DNA of 33,676 bases. Source: Chloroflexota bacterium (GTDB taxonomy: Bacteria; Chloroflexota; Limnocylindria; Limnocylindrales; CSP1-4). A program made the translations under genes and the position numbers. Below, in pieces: positions 1-8,900 of this stretch. Location: contig JAKOQS010000019.1 in the NCBI GenBank assembly GCA_029778235.1, positions 1 to 33,676 of the forward strand. Reading direction: 5' to 3'. The stretch's first letter is position 1. The number at the start of each line of letters is the position of its first letter. The notes beneath the pieces are model-generated. The model ran no database searches, was not told the origin of the DNA, and saw nothing but the letters and a program-made list of their open reading frames with translations.

Positions 1-129
1 AGTCTAGCCGCCGGGCGGGGTGCCGGAGGCGGTCCGAGGCCCGGGGCGGTCCGGGCTGTACCGGATGCTCGCCGGGGCTGACCGCCGCGGGGTCCCGCCC
101 CGGCGCGTCCCGGCCGCGCTCCGCCCGAC

Positions 130-2367
130 CTACCCCGCGTCGCGGGCGACGGCCGTGACGCCCTTGAGCTGCTCGACGCGGCCCATGACCCGCGCGAGCT
201 GCGCGACGGAGGCGACCTCCAGCGTGAGCTTCACCCGCGCGGTCCCGTCGGGGGTCACCCCCACCGACGCCGCGATGATGTTCACCTTGTGCTCGGCCAT
301 GACCTGCGTGATGTCGTTGAGTAGCCCGGTCCGGTCGTGGCCCTCGACGATGATCGAGATCGGGTACGTCTGGACCGGGCCCGTCTCCCACTCCACGTCC
401 ACGAGGCGGGCACGTTCCCGCTCCCCGAGCACGGTCGCGCACGAGCGCAGGTGGATGGTCACCCCCTTGCCGCGCGTGATGAAGCCCACGATCGGGTCGC
501 CCGGGATCGGGTGGCAGCAGCCGCCGAACCGGACGAGCAGGTCCCCCACCCCCTTGACGCGGACGCCGCCCGTCCGGGCGATCGAGGGCGGTGGCGCGAC
601 CGTGGGGATGGTGTCCTGCTGCGTGTCGTCCGCGACACCCAGGCGCATGACGACCTGCTGCGCCCCCGTCGCACCGTAGCCGATCGCCGCGTAGAAGTCG
701 TCCAGGGCGTCGTAGCCGTAGCCACGCGCCACCTCGAGGAGCCGCTCCTGGCCGACCGCCTTGATCGAGGTCCGGGCGAGCCGGCGGAGCTCGCGCTCGA
801 GCGCCTCGCGGCCGTGGACGATGTTCTCGGAGCGCTCCTCCTTCTTGAACCATTGGCGGATCTTCTCGCGCGCATGGCTCGTCCGGACGACCGACAGCCA
901 ATCGCGCGACGGCCCGTGCTCGCCCTTGGTCGTCACGATCTCGACGATGTCGCCGTTGCGGAGGCGGTAGTCGAGCGGCACGAGCCGGTTGTTCACCTTC
1001 GCGCCGATGCATCGATGGCCGACGTCCGTGTGGATCCGATACGCGAAGTCGAGCGGAGTCGCGCCCGCCGGCAGGTCCTTGACCTCGCCCTTCGGCGTGA
1101 AGACGAAGACCTGGTCCTGGAAGATGTCGAGCTTGATGCCCTCGACGAACTCGGTCGCGTCCGCGACGTCGCGCTGCCAGTCCATGAGCTGCCGCAGCCA
1201 GGCGAGCTTGGCGTCGTAGGCGCGCTCCGAGCGGGAACCCTCCTTGTACCGCCAGTGGGCGGCGATGCCCACCTCGCTGACCGCGTGCATCGCGTGCGTG
1301 CGGATCTGGATCTCGAGCGGCTTGCCGTCGAGGGCGATGACGGCGGTGTGGAGGCTCTGATAGCCGTTCGACTTCGGGACGGCGATGTAGTCGTCGAACT
1401 GGCCGGGGATCGGATGCCACAGCGAATGCACGACGCCGAGGGCGGCGTAGCAGTCGCGCACCTCGTCCACGAGGATGCGGATCGCGTAGACGTCGTAGAT
1501 CTCGCCGAACGACGCGCCCTTGCGCTGCATCTTCCGCCAGATGCTGTAGATGTGCTTCGGGCGGCCGTTGAGGTCCGCCTCGATCCCCGCGTCGGCGAGG
1601 TGCGGCGCGAGCTCCTCGATGGCGCGCTCGACGTAGGACTCGCGATGCCGCCGGCGCGTGTCGAGGCTGCCGACGAGCTCTCGGTACCGCTCCGGCTCGA
1701 GTGCCTTGAACGCAAGGTCCTCGAGCTCCCACTTCATCTGCCAGATGCCGAGGCGCTCGGCGAGCGGGGCGTAGATCTCGAGGGTCTGGCGCGCGATCCT
1801 GCTCTGCTTCTCGGGCGGGAGCGATCCGAGCGTCCGCATGTTGTGGAGGCGGTCCGCGAGCTTGATGAGGACGACCCGGATGTCGTCCGCCATCGCGAGG
1901 AACATCTTCCGGATGCTCTCGGCCTGGCGCTCCTCGTGGCTGTGCGTCGAGAACTTGGAGAGCTTGGTGACGCCGTCCACGAGGTGGGCGACCTCGGGGC
2001 CGAATCGCTCCTCGATGTCGCCGAGGCTGTGCTCGGTGTCCTCGGGGACGTCGTGCAGCAGCGCGGCCTGGATGGCCGTCGCGTCCAGCCCGAGCTCGGC
2101 CAGGGTGATCGCGGCCGAGATCGGGTGCGTGACGTACGGCTCGCCCGACGCCCGACGCTGGTCGCCGTGGGCCGCGATCGCGAAGGCGACCGCCTCGCGC
2201 ACCCGGTCCACGTCGGCCTTGGCGGCCTGGGGACCCATGGCGGCGACGAGCGCCGCCTCCAGCGAACCGACCGATCCGCCGTGGCGCGGGCGGCGCGCAC
2301 CACGGCGCGCGTCGCCGCGCGAAGGGGCCTCAGGGGCCCCGGTGGTGTGCGCCTGCTCGGTCGTCAT
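130..2367 (-). CDS. rel: RelA/SpoT-family (p)ppGpp synthetase/hydrolase
   Basis: Long RSH enzyme of 745 aa that makes and degrades the alarmone (p)ppGpp in the cytoplasm. Domains in order: HD hydrolase (HD at residues 105-106 in LLHDVPEDT, plus ADRLHNMRT at about 171-179), synthetase (about 265-375, with NGYQSLHT), TGS (about 413-480), Cys/His conserved region (GGCCHP near 615) and C-terminal ACT (about 670-740). The hydrolase residues look intact, so the HD domain should be active. The synthetase loop reads QFDD at 323-326, where bifunctional enzymes usually carry RxKD. The ATG at 2367 lies 34 bases after the murE stop; a longer frame reaches back to 2442 but overlaps murE and adds non-conserved residues. 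There is no clear Shine-Dalgarno. It is last in the murE operon but may have its own promoter (TATCCT at 2379-2384). Confidence 0.95.
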   Translation of the reverse strand: MTTEQAHTTGAPEAPSRGDARRGARRPRHGGSVGSLEAALVAAMGPQAAKADVDRVREAVAFAIAAHGDQRRASGEPYVTHPISAAITLAELGLDATAIQAALLHDVPEDTEHSLGDIEERFGPEVAHLVDGVTKLSKFSTHSHEERQAESIRKMFLAMADDIRVVLIKLADRLHNMRTLGSLPPEKQSRIARQTLEIYAPLAERLGIWQMKWELEDLAFKALEPERYRELVGSLDTRRRHRESYVERAIEELAPHLADAGIEADLNGRPKHIYSIWRKMQRKGASFGEIYDVYAIRILVDEVRDCYAALGVVHSLWHPIPGQFDDYIAVPKSNGYQSLHTAVIALDGKPLEIQIRTHAMHAVSEVGIAAHWRYKEGSRSERAYDAKLAWLRQLMDWQRDVADATEFVEGIKLDIFQDQVFVFTPKGEVKDLPAGATPLDFAYRIHTDVGHRCIGAKVNNRLVPLDYRLRNGDIVEIVTTKGEHGPSRDWLSVVRTSHAREKIRQWFKKEERSENIVHGREALERELRRLARTSIKAVGQERLLEVARGYGYDALDDFYAAIGYGATGAQQVVMRLGVADDTQQDTIPTVAPPPSIARTGGVRVKGVGDLLVRFGGCCHPIPGDPIVGFITRGKGVTIHLRSCATVLGERERARLVDVEWETGPVQTYPISIIVEGHDRTGLLNDITQVMAEHKVNIIAASVGVTPDGTARVKLTLEVASVAQLARVMGRVEQLKGVTAVARDAG

Positions 2368-2378
2368 CGGTGCGCGGA

Positions 2379-2384
2379 AGGATA
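2379..2384 (-). promoter_or_regulatory. candidate -10 box (TATCCT) of rel
   Basis: On the minus strand TATCCT lies 11 bases before the rel ATG, in the short murE-rel gap. With a start about 7 bases downstream the leader would be only about 4 bases. No -35 is recognisable. This is inferred from the TANNNT pattern alone. Confidence 0.3.
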
Positions 2385-2401
2385 CCAGCCGTCCCGCCGG
2401 C

Positions 2402-4102
2402 TCACGGCCGCAGCCGGTCGAGCTCCTCCCCGGCCACGGCACGCTCGTCCCAGGGGACGGGCCCGTCGCGACCGATGATCTCCGCCTCGTGACCCTTTCC
2501 GGCGAGCACGACCACGTCGCCGGGACGGGCGAGGCCGAACGCGAGCGCGATGGCAGCGCGTCGATCCGGCTCCAGGTGCAGCGTCGAGCCGCGCCGCAGC
2601 CCCGCCGCCCGTGCGCCGGCTGCGATCTGCTCGAGGATCGCGACGCGGTCCTCGCCGCGCGGGTCCTCGTCCGTCAGCACGACCGCCCGGCACCGCTCGC
2701 CTGCGATGCGGCCCATCATCGGCCGCTTGGCCACGTCCCGCTCCCCCGCCGAGCCGAAGACGGCGATCAGGCCGCCGCCCGCACCCGCGGCGGCCGGTCC
2801 CAGCTCGTCGAGCACGAGCCGGAGCGACGCCGGGCTGTGCGCGTAATCGACGATCACCGTGAACGGCTGCCCGCGGTCCACGCGCTCCATCCGGCCGGGC
2901 ACCGGCGGGGCGGCGGCGACCCCCGCGAGCGCGGCGTCCAGGTCAAGGCCGACCCCCTCGACGAGCGCCAGGACCGCGAGCGCGTTCCAGACGCTGAACC
3001 GGCCGAGGAGGCCCAGGCGCATCCGGCGACGCCCGTCGGGCGTGTCGAGGTCCGCCGTGAGCCCCGTGGGATCCTGCTCGATGCGGACCGCGCGCACGTC
3101 CACGCCGGGCCGCTCCCCGAACGTGATGACCCGTGCGCCCGCGCCCTCGGCTGCGCGCACGAATGCCGGCGCGGCGGGGTCGTCGGCGTTGACCACCGCG
3201 GTCTTGGGCCAGGCGCCTGACCCGACGATCCCCCCCGGCCCCTTGCGCGGGTTCGCCGCCGAGACGGCCAGGGATTCGAAGAGCCGCAGCTTCGCCGCCC
3301 GATACGCCGAGTACGAGCCGTGGAACTCGAGGTGCTCGTGGCTGAGGTTCGTGAAGACGGCGGCGTCGTAGGCCACGCCCGCCACGCGATCGAGAGCGAG
3401 GCCGTGCGACGTGGTCTCGATGACCGCGCAGCGGTCGCCCGCGCGGGCCATCGCGCGGAGGAGCCGCTGGAGCTCTGGCGCCTCCGGGGTCGTCGCGTGC
3501 ACGGGGTTCGGCACCTCGGTGCCGCCCACCCGGACGATCGCGGTGGTCGAGAGGCCCGTCGGGAGGCCCGCGGCCTCCAGTGCGGCGACCAGCAGCCGGC
3601 TGGTGCTCGTCTTGCCGTCCGTCCCCGTGACGCCGACGACGGCGAGCGCCCGGCTCGGGTCGTCGTACCACCAGCAGGCGCACGGCGCGAGCGCGCGCTG
3701 GCTCGAGTCCACGACGAGCTGCGGCGCGGCGAGTGCGTGCGCGGCGCGCTCGACGACGACGGCCGACGCCCCGCTCGCGACCGCCGTGTCGAGGTGGTCG
3801 TGGCCGTCGGCATGGGCGCCCGGGACGGCGATGAACACCCATCCGGGCGCGACACGGCGGGAGTCGTACGTGATGCCCCGGACGGCGAGCTCGGACAGCC
3901 CGCCGGCAGCCGCGGCGCCGACGAGGCCGCCGGGGCCCTGCGCCGGTCCCGCTGCCGCGCCCGCACTCCCCTCGGCCACGACGCCCTTGAGGCGTCCGGT
4001 CGCATGGAGGCGCGCCGCGAGATCACCGAGGGGCCGCGGAGCGTCCGGCTCGGCGTCGGCGAGGAGACCGGCGATCCGCGCGACCGCCGCTGCATCACCC
4101 AT
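2402..4102 (-). CDS. murE: UDP-MurNAc-tripeptide ligase (MurE)
   Basis: 566-aa Mur ligase that adds the third residue to UDP-MurNAc-L-Ala-D-Glu in cytoplasmic peptidoglycan precursor synthesis. Visible are the N-terminal Mur domain (TYDSRRVAPGWVFIAVPG, near 78-95), the ATP loop GVTGTDGKTS at 157-166 (Lys164), a central ATPase domain and a C-terminal domain with LAGKGHE. The residue-3 specificity motif reads DEDPR (478-482) instead of the DNPR of meso-DAP enzymes, so the amino acid added cannot be assigned from sequence. An Ala/Gly-rich insert lies at about 42-68. The ATG at 4102 has a GAGGAG ribosome site just upstream and overlaps the FemAB stop by 8 bases, so translation is probably coupled to the two upstream FemAB genes. 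Confidence 0.93.
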   Translation of the reverse strand: MGDAAAVARIAGLLADAEPDAPRPLGDLAARLHATGRLKGVVAEGSAGAAAGPAQGPGGLVGAAAAGGLSELAVRGITYDSRRVAPGWVFIAVPGAHADGHDHLDTAVASGASAVVVERAAHALAAPQLVVDSSQRALAPCACWWYDDPSRALAVVGVTGTDGKTSTSRLLVAALEAAGLPTGLSTTAIVRVGGTEVPNPVHATTPEAPELQRLLRAMARAGDRCAVIETTSHGLALDRVAGVAYDAAVFTNLSHEHLEFHGSYSAYRAAKLRLFESLAVSAANPRKGPGGIVGSGAWPKTAVVNADDPAAPAFVRAAEGAGARVITFGERPGVDVRAVRIEQDPTGLTADLDTPDGRRRMRLGLLGRFSVWNALAVLALVEGVGLDLDAALAGVAAAPPVPGRMERVDRGQPFTVIVDYAHSPASLRLVLDELGPAAAGAGGGLIAVFGSAGERDVAKRPMMGRIAGERCRAVVLTDEDPRGEDRVAILEQIAAGARAAGLRRGSTLHLEPDRRAAIALAFGLARPGDVVVLAGKGHEAEIIGRDGPVPWDERAVAGEELDRLRP

Positions 4103-5294
4103 GCCGTGCTCCTCGAAGTCGCCGGAGCGCCGCGGCCGTCGCGCGGCCGGCGGCGTACCGGCGCGGACGCAGCACGCGCTCGTGCGCACCAGCCAGCTCC
4201 ACCCAGGCACCGCCGAAGGCGCGCTTGAACTCGAAGAGGCCCCACATGGGGTCCCCCTCGGCCGGGATCCCCCGGGCGCCGGCGACGTCCACGCCGCCGA
4301 GGTCGAGCTCCGCGCGTCCCTCCGCGACGGCGAGGCGCATCGCCTCCCAGAGGAGCAGGTGCACGACGCCCGGGTGCTCGGCCCGCAGGTCCACGCGATC
4401 GCCGGAGTGGCCGTACGTCAGCCGTACGCCATGGCGGAAGAAGACGGCACCCCCGAGCAGGGTCCCCTCGGGCTGGGCCCAGGACTCCCCGGGTGGGACG
4501 TCGCGCACCTCCAGGTACGCGAGGTGCCCGGCGCGCATCGCGGCGAGCCACCAGGCCACGGACCGCTCCCGAGACCCGATGGCGAACCCTCGCCGCGTCC
4601 CCGTCGCCTCGAGCAGCTCGTGGAACGGGCCCAGGGCCGCCTCGGCGGCGCGCACCAGCATCGCGGTGGGCGGCCGGGCGACCCGGCCGGGCGCGAGCGG
4701 GTCGTCCGCGGCCGCGACGGCCGCGTCGGGTCCCTCCGGCGCCGCGATCCGCGCGGCATCGAACCGTCGCACGACCAGCCCCCGGCGGCGCGCGCTCCCG
4801 ATCCGTTGCCGGGTCTTCTTCGCGATGTGCTCCCTGGCGCCGTCGATCCCGCCGTCGAGCGGGACCGCCATCCGGTCGCGCGACGGCATCAGCTCCTCGA
4901 TCGGCGCGAACCCGGCCTCACGCAGCAGCGACCGGTACCCGGTCGCCGCCGGGATCTCCGCGTCGGTCGCCACCACGTCGACGCCGTCCGCGGCGAGACG
5001 GCGCACCACGCCCGTCAGGCGGGCGACGACGCGCTCGGGCGGGTCCCCGGCCGCCACCGGCCCGCGCGGGATGTACGCGCTCGCACCCCCGATCGCCGGC
5101 CACGGGCGCAGGAGTGCGAGGACCGGGATCCCCGCATCGTCCAGCAGACGTCGCGGGCGCCAGCCCGCGCGCGCCGCGTGCTCGGCCCACGCGAGCGACT
5201 GCCAGATGCTCCCCCCGGGGCCGTCCACGGCGACGGCATCCCAGTGGTCGAGGTCGCTCGTCGTCGCGTCCCGGACCTCCACGGCGGGATTCAA
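4095..5294 (-). CDS. FemAB-family peptidyltransferase (second of tandem pair)
   Basis: GNAT-fold FemAB/FemX-type protein of about 399 aa, a family that uses aminoacyl-tRNA to add amino acids to the lipid II stem peptide. Family signs are the N-terminal IWQSLAWAEHA segment, the basic helix KKTRQRIGSARRRG and the C-terminal LFEFKRAFGG, matching the FemAB F-K-x-x-F-G-G signature. The likely start is TTG at 5294, which overlaps the TGA of the preceding FemAB gene; GTG at 5282 is an alternative. Neither has a good ribosome site, so I infer translational coupling. It overlaps murE downstream. The residue transferred is unknown; a second copy next door suggests sequential additions or different substrates. 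Confidence 0.85.
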   Translation of the reverse strand: MNPAVEVRDATTSDLDHWDAVAVDGPGGSIWQSLAWAEHAARAGWRPRRLLDDAGIPVLALLRPWPAIGGASAYIPRGPVAAGDPPERVVARLTGVVRRLAADGVDVVATDAEIPAATGYRSLLREAGFAPIEELMPSRDRMAVPLDGGIDGAREHIAKKTRQRIGSARRRGLVVRRFDAARIAAPEGPDAAVAAADDPLAPGRVARPPTAMLVRAAEAALGPFHELLEATGTRRGFAIGSRERSVAWWLAAMRAGHLAYLEVRDVPPGESWAQPEGTLLGGAVFFRHGVRLTYGHSGDRVDLRAEHPGVVHLLLWEAMRLAVAEGRAELDLGGVDVAGARGIPAEGDPMWGLFEFKRAFGGAWVELAGAHERVLRPRRYAAGRATAAALRRLRGARHG

Positions 5295-6385
5295 TCGGCG
5301 CCCGCGGCGGGCACGTCGGCCCGCCCGAGGCCGGCGCGCCGCCGGGACCAGCGGACGCGCGCGGCCTGTCCGCGCTCGTAGACCTCGCGACCGACCGGGT
5401 CCAGCACGAGGTCCCACGCGCCGATGTACCGGACCTCGCGACCCCCGAAGCCGGTCTTGAAGTGCTTGATCCCCGGGTGCGCCAGGCCCCACATGTCGTA
5501 CGCGGACGCGCCCGCCGCCCGCGCCCGCAGGATCGCCTCCCACTTGAGGAGGTAGTTGGCGCGCAGCTCCGCGCCGGTCGCGGTCATCCCGCCGTACGGT
5601 TCGATCACGCGCGCGCCCGTCGCGACGAGGAAGAGGGCGGCCAGCGGCGTCCCGTCGGGTCCCTCGGCGAGCAGCAGCGTCGCCCGACCGTCCGGCCGGA
5701 AGGCGTCCCACACGTCCCGGTATGCCCCGAGCGTGCGGATGAGGAACCCGGCCCGCGACGCGGTCTCGCGGTAGATCCCGTAGAACGTCTCGAGCTCACC
5801 GGACTCGGCGGACCGGACCGTAACGCCCCCGGCCCTGGCCTTGCTCACGTACTGCCGCCACTTCTTCCGGAGGCCCGACCAGAGGTCGTCCTCGGAGATG
5901 GCGAGGTCCACGACCCTGGTGCGGTCGGGCTGGATCGGGGGCGCCGGCCGGAACCCGGCGGCCGCGAGCGCGGTGCGCGCCGCCCCACCGGGGTCGTCGG
6001 GGCCGTCCGCCTCGACCTCTGGGTCGAAACGCACGTGGGAGAGGCGGCGCACGGTGGAGCTCGCCTCCGCCCGGAGCGCAACGACCAGGTCCTCCATCGC
6101 GGCGCGGTCCCACCTCGTCGCGATGGGCCCGCGCGGCGCGTAGCCGAACGTCCACGGGACGGGACGGGGGCGGCGCAGAAGGACCTGCGCACCGACCGAG
6201 CCGGCGGCCGATTCCGCGGTGACGACCCGCGCGTCCCACCCGTTGCGCGCCTTCACCCGGGCCCAGGCGCGCGTCTGGAGGTAGCTGCCCAGTGGGCTCG
6301 CCGCGACGCGCGCGTCCCAGGCGTCGGCGGGACCCGCGTCGTCGAAGGGCGGCGCGAGGATCACCCCCAGGGGCCCGCGTGTCAT
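5291..6385 (-). CDS. FemAB-family peptidyltransferase (first of tandem pair)
   Basis: 364-aa FemAB/FemX-like aminoacyl-tRNA-dependent transferase, expected to act on lipid II or its precursors at the inner face of the membrane. Typical segments are YLQTRAWARVKARNGW near the N terminus, FGYAPRGP, the basic helix LRKKWRQYVSKARAGG, and the C-terminal HPGIKHFKTGFGG, a clear family signature. The ATG at 6385 overlaps the murJ TGA (ATGA) with GGAG a few bases upstream. It is only distantly similar to the following FemAB gene, so the pair is an old duplication or two subfamilies rather than a recent copy. Confidence 0.9.
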   Translation of the reverse strand: MTRGPLGVILAPPFDDAGPADAWDARVAASPLGSYLQTRAWARVKARNGWDARVVTAESAAGSVGAQVLLRRPRPVPWTFGYAPRGPIATRWDRAAMEDLVVALRAEASSTVRRLSHVRFDPEVEADGPDDPGGAARTALAAAGFRPAPPIQPDRTRVVDLAISEDDLWSGLRKKWRQYVSKARAGGVTVRSAESGELETFYGIYRETASRAGFLIRTLGAYRDVWDAFRPDGRATLLLAEGPDGTPLAALFLVATGARVIEPYGGMTATGAELRANYLLKWEAILRARAAGASAYDMWGLAHPGIKHFKTGFGGREVRYIGAWDLVLDPVGREVYERGQAARVRWSRRRAGLGRADVPAAGAD

Positions 6386-7950
6386 GCGGGTGATCTCCGG
6401 AGGGCGTCGCGCATGAGGCCGAGCATAGTGGGCAGCTCGGGGATCCGCAGTGCGTAGGCCACCCCGACGAACGCCGCGCCGCCGGCCAGGCCGGCCAGCG
6501 CCACCTCGACCGCGAGGGCGGGCTTGCCGAGGTCGGTCCCCAGAGCCGACTCGACGAGCCGGACCGCGAGCAGGGCGGCCAGCCCCGCCGCGATCGCCGC
6601 GGCACCCGAGCGCAACCCCGCGTCCACCAGCTCGCCGATGCGGAAGCCGCTGACACGCCGCCAGAGGATGACGGTGAGGATCGCCGTCTCCACCCACGAC
6701 CCCACGGCCAGTCCGAGCGCGAGCCCCGGCAAGCCCATCGTCCAGATCGTGGCGACTGCCACCACCACGTTGACGACGACGGCGACGATCGCCGCGAGGA
6801 CGGGGGTCAGCGTGTCGCGTCCCGCGTAGAACGCCCGGGCGAGGATGACGATGAGCGACTCGGAGGCGAGCCCCAGCAGGAAGTAGAAGAGGGCGTCCGC
6901 GGTGAGGTCGACCGCGTACGCGTCGAACTTCCCGTAGTCGAACAGAAGCGTGATGATCTGTCGCCTCAGCACGATCCCCAGCGCGGTGGCCGGGAGCATG
7001 ACGAACAGGATCAGCCGGAGGCTGCCGACCAGCAGGTGCGTGTACTGGCGGATGGAGCCGCGTGCGAGCTCGGCGCTCATGGCGGGCAGCGTGACGATGC
7101 CGAGCGGGACGCCGATGACCCCGATGGGGATCTGGAGCACGGTGAACGCGATCGTGTAGGCGGTGATCGATCCGACCGCGAGGAGCGACGCGAGCGAGGT
7201 CATGATCACGAGGCTCAGCTGGCCGACGCCGAGCCCGAGGGCCCGCGGCGCCATCAGGAGGAGCGTCTGCCGGGCGGCCGAGTCGCGCAGGTCGATGCGC
7301 GGCGCGTACCGGAACCCCACCCGCGTGACGGCCGGGATCTGCACCGCGAGGTGCAGCGCCGACCCGGCCACGACGCCCACCGCCAGGCCCACCACCCCGA
7401 AGGCCGGCGCGAGCAGGAGCGCCGCCGCGATGATCGCGATGTTGTAGAGGATCGGCGCGACGGCCGGCGCCAGGAAGTGGTGGCGGGCGTTGAGCACGCT
7501 GTTGGCCACCGATCCGAGCGCGAGCAGGATCGGGCTGATGAGCATGATCCTGGACAGCTCGATCGTGAGGTCCATCTGCTCGGGACCGAAGCCGGGCGTG
7601 ATCGCCGGGACGATCCACGGCGCCAGCACGAACACGATCGCCGCGAGCACGCCGAGGGCGAGGATCATCAGGTTGCCGATGGTGGACGTCACCCGCCAGG
7701 CGTGGTCGTTCTCGTCCCGAGCGAAGAGGCCCGCGAGGACGGGGATCAGCGCCGTGCCCAGTGCGCCGGCGGCGACCAGCTGGAAGATCAGGTCGGGGAT
7801 GCGGAACGCGGCGAAGAACGCGTCGAGATCCGGGCCGGCGCCGAACGTGGTGGAGATGACCAGGAGGCGGATCCACCCGAGGATCCGTGCGGCGAAGAAC
7901 GCGCTCGTGACGATGAGCCCTGCGCGTGCCAGCGAGCGCCGCGAGGTCAC
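6382..7950 (-). CDS. murJ: lipid II flippase MurJ
   Basis: 522-aa polytopic membrane protein of the MOP/MurJ family that moves lipid II from the cytoplasmic to the outer face of the membrane. The N terminus shows the family pattern GWIRLLV then FGAGPDLDAFFAAFRIPDL (Arg28, Asp43 and Arg50 fit the cavity residues of MurJ). About 14 hydrophobic helices run through the protein, including a long C-terminal set. The GTG at 7950 overlaps the xerC stop (GTGA). Its place directly before two FemAB genes and murE ties it to cell-wall synthesis rather than to another MOP exporter role. Confidence 0.93.
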   Translation of the reverse strand: MTSRRSLARAGLIVTSAFFAARILGWIRLLVISTTFGAGPDLDAFFAAFRIPDLIFQLVAAGALGTALIPVLAGLFARDENDHAWRVTSTIGNLMILALGVLAAIVFVLAPWIVPAITPGFGPEQMDLTIELSRIMLISPILLALGSVANSVLNARHHFLAPAVAPILYNIAIIAAALLLAPAFGVVGLAVGVVAGSALHLAVQIPAVTRVGFRYAPRIDLRDSAARQTLLLMAPRALGLGVGQLSLVIMTSLASLLAVGSITAYTIAFTVLQIPIGVIGVPLGIVTLPAMSAELARGSIRQYTHLLVGSLRLILFVMLPATALGIVLRRQIITLLFDYGKFDAYAVDLTADALFYFLLGLASESLIVILARAFYAGRDTLTPVLAAIVAVVVNVVVAVATIWTMGLPGLALGLAVGSWVETAILTVILWRRVSGFRIGELVDAGLRSGAAAIAAGLAALLAVRLVESALGTDLGKPALAVEVALAGLAGGAAFVGVAYALRIPELPTMLGLMRDALRRSPA

Positions 7951-8900
7951 GTCCCCTGCCCCGTCTTCGTCGCCCGTGGATGGGCCGCCCGGTACGACGC
8001 CCGCAGCCGCGCGGGGGAGACGTGCGTGTACACCTGGGTGGTCGCGAGGCTCTCGTGGCCCAGCAGCTCCTGGACGACGCGCAGGTCGGCACCCCCGTCG
8101 AGCATGTGCGTCGCGAAGGAGTGGCGCAGCGTGTGCGGCGTCACGTCGTCGGGCAGGCCGGCCTGGCGCCGGTGGAGGTCGAGCCGGAACCGGATCCCTC
8201 GGGCCCCGAGCGGCCCGCCGCGGTGGTTGAGGAAGAGCGCGGGAACCGGGTCCCCGGCCGTCGCGCCCGGGCGGCGGGCGAGCAGTGTGGGCCGGCCCCG
8301 CTCGAGGTACGCGGCGAGGGCGTCACGAGCCGGGCGGCCGAGCAGCGTCACGCGCTCCTTGCGGCCCTTGCCCACCACCCGCATCTCGCCGTGACGGAGG
8401 TCCGCGCTCGCCACCGTCGCCGCAGCCAGCTCACTGATCCGGAGCCCGGCCGCGTACGCGGTCTCGACGAGTGCGCGGTCGCGCAATGCGAGAGCCTCCC
8501 CGATGACCGGGCCGGCATGTCCGCCCGGCGTCCCTGCAGCGTCGATGAGGCGCTCGATCCCGGCCGTGTCCACGACGGCCGGGAGGCGCCGCGGCAGCCG
8601 GGGGGTGGCGATCGCCGCCCAGGGGTCTCCGGGCGCGAGGCCCTCGCGCGCTGCCCAGCGATGGAACGACCGGATGGCCGCGAGGCGCTGGGCGACCGTC
8701 CGGCGGGCGCGCCCGGTCGACAGGTCGGCGAGGTACGCGCGCAGCTCGCGGCGCGACGGCCGTCGCCAGTCGGCCCCGGCAGCGTCGAGCCATCGGAGGT
8801 ACGGCCCGACGGCTCCCCGGTACGACCGCAGCGTGTGCGGGGACGCGTCTCGAGCGGCGAGAGAGCGCAGGAACCGGGAGAGCGCCGCCTCGCCGGTCAC
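7947..8900 (-). CDS. xerC: tyrosine recombinase XerC
   Basis: 317-aa site-specific recombinase of the XerC/XerD type, acting at dif sites to resolve chromosome dimers. It has an N-terminal SAM-like core-binding domain (1-95) and a catalytic domain with all six active residues: Arg154, Lys178, His256, Arg259, His282 and the nucleophile Tyr291 (in TTQVYTHVS). The GTG at 8900 overlaps the topA stop (GTGA). The topA-xerC order matches the conserved Firmicutes dprA-topA-xerC arrangement, which favours XerC over an integrase; no mobile-element context is visible. XerC and XerD cannot be told apart with certainty from sequence alone. Confidence 0.92.
   Translation of the reverse strand: MTGEAALSRFLRSLAARDASPHTLRSYRGAVGPYLRWLDAAGADWRRPSRRELRAYLADLSTGRARRTVAQRLAAIRSFHRWAAREGLAPGDPWAAIATPRLPRRLPAVVDTAGIERLIDAAGTPGGHAGPVIGEALALRDRALVETAYAAGLRISELAAATVASADLRHGEMRVVGKGRKERVTLLGRPARDALAAYLERGRPTLLARRPGATAGDPVPALFLNHRGGPLGARGIRFRLDLHRRQAGLPDDVTPHTLRHSFATHMLDGGADLRVVQELLGHESLATTQVYTHVSPARLRASYRAAHPRATKTGQGT

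Noticed and set aside
1-129. Left edge considered for a coding fragment
   Set aside because: No frame shows family similarity; only a minus-strand TAGACT at 1-6 that may belong to a gene outside the window.
337-2478. Long plus-strand open frame of about 713 codons opposite rel, and many similar ones opposite other genes
   Set aside because: High third-position GC keeps antisense frames open; these have Arg/Asp/Val-biased low-complexity content, no family motifs and no ribosome sites, and they lie exactly over well-recognised genes.
7947-8900. Tyrosine recombinase considered as an integrase marking a mobile element
   Set aside because: It overlaps topA and murJ, has typical XerC length and synteny, and no att sites, phage or plasmid genes are present.
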